From the IMG/VR virus record IMGVR_UViG_3300032286_000872, positions 1 through 36,044 of that record: DNA of 36,044 nt. One strand, given 5' to 3'. Source of the stretch: a virus. The notes under the pieces were generated by a model. It did not search any database. It was given only the letters and a program-made list of their open reading frames with translations, and was not told where the DNA came from. Positions 33,578-36,044 of this stretch are shown in pieces (within the stretch, counting starts at the first letter, position 1; every line of letters begins with the position of its first letter). The position numbers were made by a program, and so were the translations under genes.

Positions 33578-34058
33578 TTTCATCCCCTTGCAGGCGCTTT
33601 GGGTGGTCAAGGGCTGTTTGGACTGCTTTGATTTTGCCCTTGAGGGACTTGAGCTTGCTAATGCGCAGACGCTTACCTGCGCAATGTTCCCAAATTGAAT
33701 AGTCAATTCTCTTTCTGTTGGCAATCTGCTCTCTATAAGGACGGAGCAACTCACTATACTCACTCAAGAGGGTCTCAAGCTCTTTGGTCTGGAGGTGTTC
33801 TAGGTGAGCTTTCTTCTCAGCCTTGTTGCGCTCTTCAGCAGCCTTGACCTGGGCTTGGATGCCTTCCAATTGAACATAGTTGTCAATGCAATCAGAACCA
33901 AGCTGGACAGTGTGGCCTGCAGCAGCCACAGTGAAGATGTTTTTAATTGGGTGACCGCAAGCACAACTAGACTCACCCTCAGACTGTTCAACAAAAACAT
34001 AATCTTCAATAGGGTGCTCAAAAGCTGCTGCAAGTCGTTGTGCCCAGTTGTTTCTCAT
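33567..34058 (-). CDS. Small zinc-binding (CxC) protein with helical C-terminus, 163 aa
   Basis: The frame opens at 34070, but the ATG at 34058 sits behind the SD GGAGGTG and is preferred (MRNNWAQRLAAAFE). Cys32, Cys34, His36 and Cys57 (CACGHPI ... GSDCIDNYV) form a likely zinc site, a pattern found in several phage proteins of unknown role. Residues about 65-160 are charged and helical with coiled-coil character (KAAEERNKAEKKAHLEHLQ). The SD can pair with an ACCTCC upstream (see 34063-34089), so translation may be controlled. Confidence 0.7.
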   Translation of the reverse strand: MRNNWAQRLAAAFEHPIEDYVFVEQSEGESSCACGHPIKNIFTVAAAGHTVQLGSDCIDNYVQLEGIQAQVKAAEERNKAEKKAHLEHLQTKELETLLSEYSELLRPYREQIANRKRIDYSIWEHCAGKRLRISKLKSLKGKIKAVQTALDHPKRLQGDENVA

Positions 34059-34062
34059 AATC

Positions 34063-34089
34063 ACCTCCATTACTGTTCTTATCGGAGGT
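34063..34089 (-). promoter_or_regulatory. Hairpin that would hide the SD of the 163-aa gene
   Basis: On the minus strand, ACCTCC (34084-34089) is exactly complementary to GGAGGT (34063-34068), the SD of the gene starting at 34058, with a 15-base loop between. Pairing would block ribosome binding until opened by a ribosome on the upstream gene or by a factor. Confidence 0.5.
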
Positions 34090-34102
34090 CGCTCAAAAAC
34101 CT

Positions 34103-34318
34103 TTAGTCTTTTTTATAGCGCATGTTGTCGTCAAGACCATAGGCTTTTTTAACTAAGTCTATAAACTTTGGCTCTTGTTTTCTGTAGTCTTCGTATTTCT
34201 CTGGAGTAGAACACATTATACTTAAGACAATAAACATAAAACTAAAGAAAACTAACACGTTAAGGCCAAAAAACAAATAAACTAAATAAGCTGCTGCAGC
34301 TAAAAATAAAACTTTCAT
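34103..34318 (-). CDS. Small membrane protein, 71 aa
   Basis: Residues 3-36 hold two adjacent hydrophobic helices (VLFLAAAAYLVYLFFGL, NVLVFFSFMFIVLSIMC), then a charged cytoplasmic-type tail (PEKYEDYRKQEPKF...). The size and form fit a class II holin, but also many small phage membrane proteins. It overlaps the stop of the 100-aa gene by 4 bases (ATGA). Confidence 0.7.
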   Translation of the reverse strand: MKVLFLAAAAYLVYLFFGLNVLVFFSFMFIVLSIMCSTPEKYEDYRKQEPKFIDLVKKAYGLDDNMRYKKD

Positions 34319-34617
34319 AGAATCTTCCCTGGAGCAGTCGTTAAGCCAGTTCCTGGTCCCACAGTTGTCTGCGCAGCGGGGCTACCTGCTGTTGGAATAC
34401 CGGGGTTAACTGTAAGTGAAATACCTGCAGCAACTTCGGCGTCTTGTTGGATAGTTTGGACAATGTCTACGGCAATCTCGGCAATGGCTGCAGCCATCTT
34501 CTTCCACATCTCTTCTGCCTTGGGGTTGTCCTTAGAGTCTTTGGCAAATTGTTCTTTAAGACTCTTTTCGAGAGTAGACTGCATCTTACTCTTAAGTTTG
34601 TCTCCAACTAACGCCAT
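34315..34617 (-). CDS. Hypothetical phage protein, 100 aa
   Basis: The first 65 residues are a charged amphipathic helix pair (KLKSKMQSTLEKSLKEQFAK, WKKMAAAIAEIAVDIVQTIQ). The last 35 are Gly/Pro/Thr-rich (NPGIPTAGSPAAQTTVGPGT, then GLTTAPGKIL). Small proteins of this type, with a helical body and a G/P/T-rich end, occur near structural genes of many phages with unknown role. SD AAGGAT lies 7 bases before the ATG; it is 2 bases after the stop of the upstream gene. Confidence 0.7.
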   Translation of the reverse strand: MALVGDKLKSKMQSTLEKSLKEQFAKDSKDNPKAEEMWKKMAAAIAEIAVDIVQTIQQDAEVAAGISLTVNPGIPTAGSPAAQTTVGPGTGLTTAPGKIL

Positions 34618-34619
34618 AA

Positions 34620-34874
34620 TCAGTATCCTTCGTCATCGCTGTGGTTGTAGCTTGTATAACTATAAGTTGTTTTTGGCTTTTCTTTTCTATTGGGGCAATT
34701 TTTTGGTGTATGTGTCTTGTCGCACAGCAAACATCCGTAATTTAAAGGGTTTTCTTTTTTGGACAACTTAACGTAATGGTCTGCCATAAGCCATTTATCG
34801 TCTTGTGGATTATCTTGCTCTTCTAATAGTTTTTTTAGCTCTTGTTTCTCTTTATCTGTTAGCTTGCTCTTCAT
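34620..34874 (-). CDS. Small protein with zinc-knuckle-like motif, 84 aa
   Basis: A GTG at 34886 is possible, but the ATG at 34874 has GGAGG 5 bases upstream and is preferred (MKSKLTDKEKQELKKLLEEQ). The N-terminus is a charged helix. CLLCDKTHTPKNCPNRKEK gives a Cys-x2-Cys-x3-His-x4-Cys motif, one residue short of the standard CCHC zinc knuckle, followed by basic residues. It may bind single-stranded nucleic acid. The end is Tyr/Ser-rich and acidic. It is the first gene of the minus-strand cluster. Confidence 0.7.
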   Translation of the reverse strand: MKSKLTDKEKQELKKLLEEQDNPQDDKWLMADHYVKLSKKENPLNYGCLLCDKTHTPKNCPNRKEKPKTTYSYTSYNHSDDEGY

Positions 34875-34892
34875 GGAAACCTCCACTCATCT

Positions 34893-34921
34893 ATAGTAAA
34901 ACAATAGAGTCATTAACTCAA
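34893..34921 (-). promoter_or_regulatory. Candidate promoter in the divergent gap
   Basis: On the minus strand, TTGAGT (34916-34921) and TACTAT (34893-34898) are 17 bases apart, each with four of six consensus bases. It would serve the minus-strand cluster. The overlapping TATAGT (34892-34897) on the plus strand could be a -10 for the ClpX-like gene but lacks a good -35. Assignment is tentative. Confidence 0.35.
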
Positions 34922-34932
34922 GGAAAAAATCA

Positions 34933-35847
34933 ATGTTCACTCCTCAAGATGTCAAAAACTACTTAGATGCTTATGTTGTTGGCCAAGACAAAGCCAAGAA
35001 GGCACTTGCTGTTGCCGCCTACAATCACTACAAGAGAACCCGTCATAATGCCAAGATTAAGAAGTCTAACGTCTTAATGATTGGCCCTTCAGGAAGCGGC
35101 AAGACTTACACTGTTCAAAAACTAGCTGAGTTTCTTAATAGTAAGTTTATGATGGTAGACGCTACTCAATTTACAAGTGCTGGCTATGCAGGAAAAGATG
35201 TAACTGAAATCATTAGTGAATTGTCTGCGATGTGTGAGTTTAATGATGAAGTTGCATCAAAAGCTATTGTTTATATTGATGAAATTGACAAGATTAAAAG
35301 AAAGAGCAGCCATGATGGCTCTCCTGATGTCAATGGAGTTGGCGTGCAGCAGAGTCTATTAAAGTTATTAGAGGGAAGTGAGATTGGCTTTGAAATTAAT
35401 CATGTTGTTAAAAAGTTACACACGAAGGATATATTGTTTATTTGTTCTGGGGCTTTTGTTGGGCTGGAAGAGTGTAAGACAGATGCTTTGGTGAAGTACG
35501 GAATGATTCCTGAGTTTTTGGGGCGGTTTAGTGTTGTTGCTTCTTTAGAGGCGCTGAAGGCTGAAGACCTACAAAAGATATTAATGGAATCTAATGACAG
35601 TGTTTTGAAGAGTTACAGTGAATGGTTTAAGAGTGAAGGCGTTGAGTTGGTGATTGAAGAAAGTGCCGTAGAAGAAATTGTTAAGGGGGCTTTGGAGAAG
35701 GGATTGGGGGCACGAGGGCTGCAGAATGTATTGGATGATGTGTTTTTGATGGCTCAGTTTGATATCCCTAGCATGAGTGTCAAGCCTAGACAATTTATCT
35801 TAAATAATTGGACAGTTAGAACAGGTGCTCCTGAGTTGAGATTTTGA
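34933..35847 (+). CDS. clpX: ClpX-like AAA+ unfoldase without zinc domain or ClpP-docking loop, 304 aa
   Basis: The start TPQDVKNYLDAYVVGQDKAK and following AVAAYNHYKR are those of the ClpX AAA+ core. Motifs: Walker A GPSGSGKT (51-58), pore loop GYAG (84-87), Walker B IVYIDEID (112-119), GVGVQQSLLKLLEG, sensor 1 region ILFICSGAF, arginine finger in PEFLGRF (Arg198) and sensor 2 GARGL (259-263). E. coli ClpX is 424 aa; this lacks the N-terminal zinc-binding domain. Between GAF and PEFLGR there are only about 17 residues against about 45 in E. coli, so the loop carrying IGF, which docks ClpP, is gone; the RKH loop is also altered. It should unfold or remodel proteins but probably not feed ClpP. 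SD AAGG precedes the ATG. It is divergent from all other genes here. Confidence 0.88.
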   Translation: MFTPQDVKNYLDAYVVGQDKAKKALAVAAYNHYKRTRHNAKIKKSNVLMIGPSGSGKTYTVQKLAEFLNSKFMMVDATQFTSAGYAGKDVTEIISELSAMCEFNDEVASKAIVYIDEIDKIKRKSSHDGSPDVNGVGVQQSLLKLLEGSEIGFEINHVVKKLHTKDILFICSGAFVGLEECKTDALVKYGMIPEFLGRFSVVASLEALKAEDLQKILMESNDSVLKSYSEWFKSEGVELVIEESAVEEIVKGALEKGLGARGLQNVLDDVFLMAQFDIPSMSVKPRQFILNNWTVRTGAPELRF

Positions 35848-35871
35848 AGCGGTTCAGTGTTGCGCTGGTAA

Positions 35872-36044
35872 GGAAGATGGCCAGTGGGAGACTTCGTCTC
35901 CGTCGGCGGCCATCAAGGTGGTAAGACAGCTAAGAATGGGTTGGAGAATGCTGCGAGTAGTTTGAGCGGAAATACCGCAGGAATAAACAATAACCATGCT
36001 CACACAGCTATGCGAGCTGGTATTAACAATGGAGGCTGGATTGG
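35872..36044 (+). CDS. Unrecognised open frame, runs off right edge
   Basis: After a TAA at 35869-35871 a frame stays open to the window end. A GTG at about 35884 could be a start (GTG GGA GAC TTC), but it lies inside the hairpin at 35876-35914. The product would be Gly/Asn/Ala-rich (GGHQGGKTAKNGLENAASS, then NNNHAHTAMRAGINNGGW). I do not recognise it and the sequence does not show clearly that it is coding. Confidence 0.25.
35876..35914 (+). other. GC-rich hairpin after the ClpX-like gene
   Basis: GATGGCC (35876-35882) pairs with GGCCATC (35908-35914), and inside it GGAGAC pairs with GTCTCC around a TTC loop. The structure is strong and GC-richer than its surroundings. There is no T-run after it. 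It may be an mRNA 3' structure, a regulatory RNA or part of a coding region; it does not fold as a tRNA. Confidence 0.5.

Noticed and set aside
34861-34932. T7-like promoter resemblance (CACTCATCTATAG) in the divergent gap
   Set aside because: Only a partial match with an extra base; no other copies seen and no phage RNA polymerase in the window.
35848-35930. tRNA-like or tmRNA-like gene after the ClpX-like gene
   Set aside because: No T-loop consensus and no cloverleaf; only a simple hairpin.
1-36044. CRISPR array or tandem DNA repeats
   Set aside because: No regularly spaced direct repeats were found on reading the window; the repeats seen are protein-level and diverged.

Overview
This window is the late structural and lysis region of a large contractile-tailed (myovirus-type) phage, or of a closely related prophage or contractile particle. 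The signs are a full tail set in canonical order (sheath, tube, chaperone-like genes, tape measure, hub, spike, gp53/gp25-like wedge, baseplate J, tail protein I, fibre), tightly packed or overlapping genes, and no chromosomal housekeeping genes. A transglycosylase with a signal peptide and two lipoproteins with lipoboxes point to a Gram-negative host. The standard bacterial code is used, with ATG, GTG and TTG starts and good Shine-Dalgarno (SD) sequences. The species cannot be named from sequence alone.

Layout, in the direction of transcription. Almost everything is on the minus strand and reads from right to left. At 34.9-33.1 kb are small genes: a zinc-knuckle-like protein, a 100-aa protein, two small membrane proteins (holin candidates), a CxC zinc-binding protein and a 93-aa protein. 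A good sigma70-type promoter at 33.1 kb starts the next group: a signal-anchored Cys-rich protein, a lytic transglycosylase, a 134-aa protein, dUTPase and a 130-aa protein. The tail module follows: a very large sheath protein (939 aa after start correction) and two tube-like paralogues, then an intrinsic terminator, then a 107-aa basic protein, a third tube-like protein and two overlapping chaperone-like genes. Next come an inserted tnpB gene, the tape measure (1011 aa), hub, spike, tail-initiator-like protein, a LysM+gp25 wedge protein, a 2487-aa baseplate J protein, an 843-aa tail protein I and an 824-aa fibre-like protein. Small genes follow: two hypotheticals, a lipoprotein, a degenerate HNH endonuclease, and a second lipoprotein cut by the left edge.

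On the plus strand at the right end there is a divergent ClpX-like AAA+ unfoldase. It is followed by a GC-rich stretch with a strong hairpin and an unrecognised open frame that runs off the right edge.

Most notable points: (1) the tnpB gene sits where the tape measure should start. A 10-codon remnant with a strong SD lies upstream of tnpB, and the present tape measure starts at TTG just after it, so a TnpB element appears to have split the 5' end of an essential tail gene. (2) The ClpX-like protein keeps all ATPase and pore motifs but lacks the zinc-binding domain and the ClpP-docking IGF loop region, so it looks like a stand-alone unfoldase. (3) Sheath and baseplate J are greatly enlarged by inserted beta-rich modules, some in tandem copies. 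(4) There are three tube-fold paralogues, with a terminator between the second and third. (5) Several RNA hairpins could control expression, including one that would hide an SD. No tRNA, rRNA, CRISPR array or reverse transcriptase was seen, and no gene-free stretch exceeds 300 bases.
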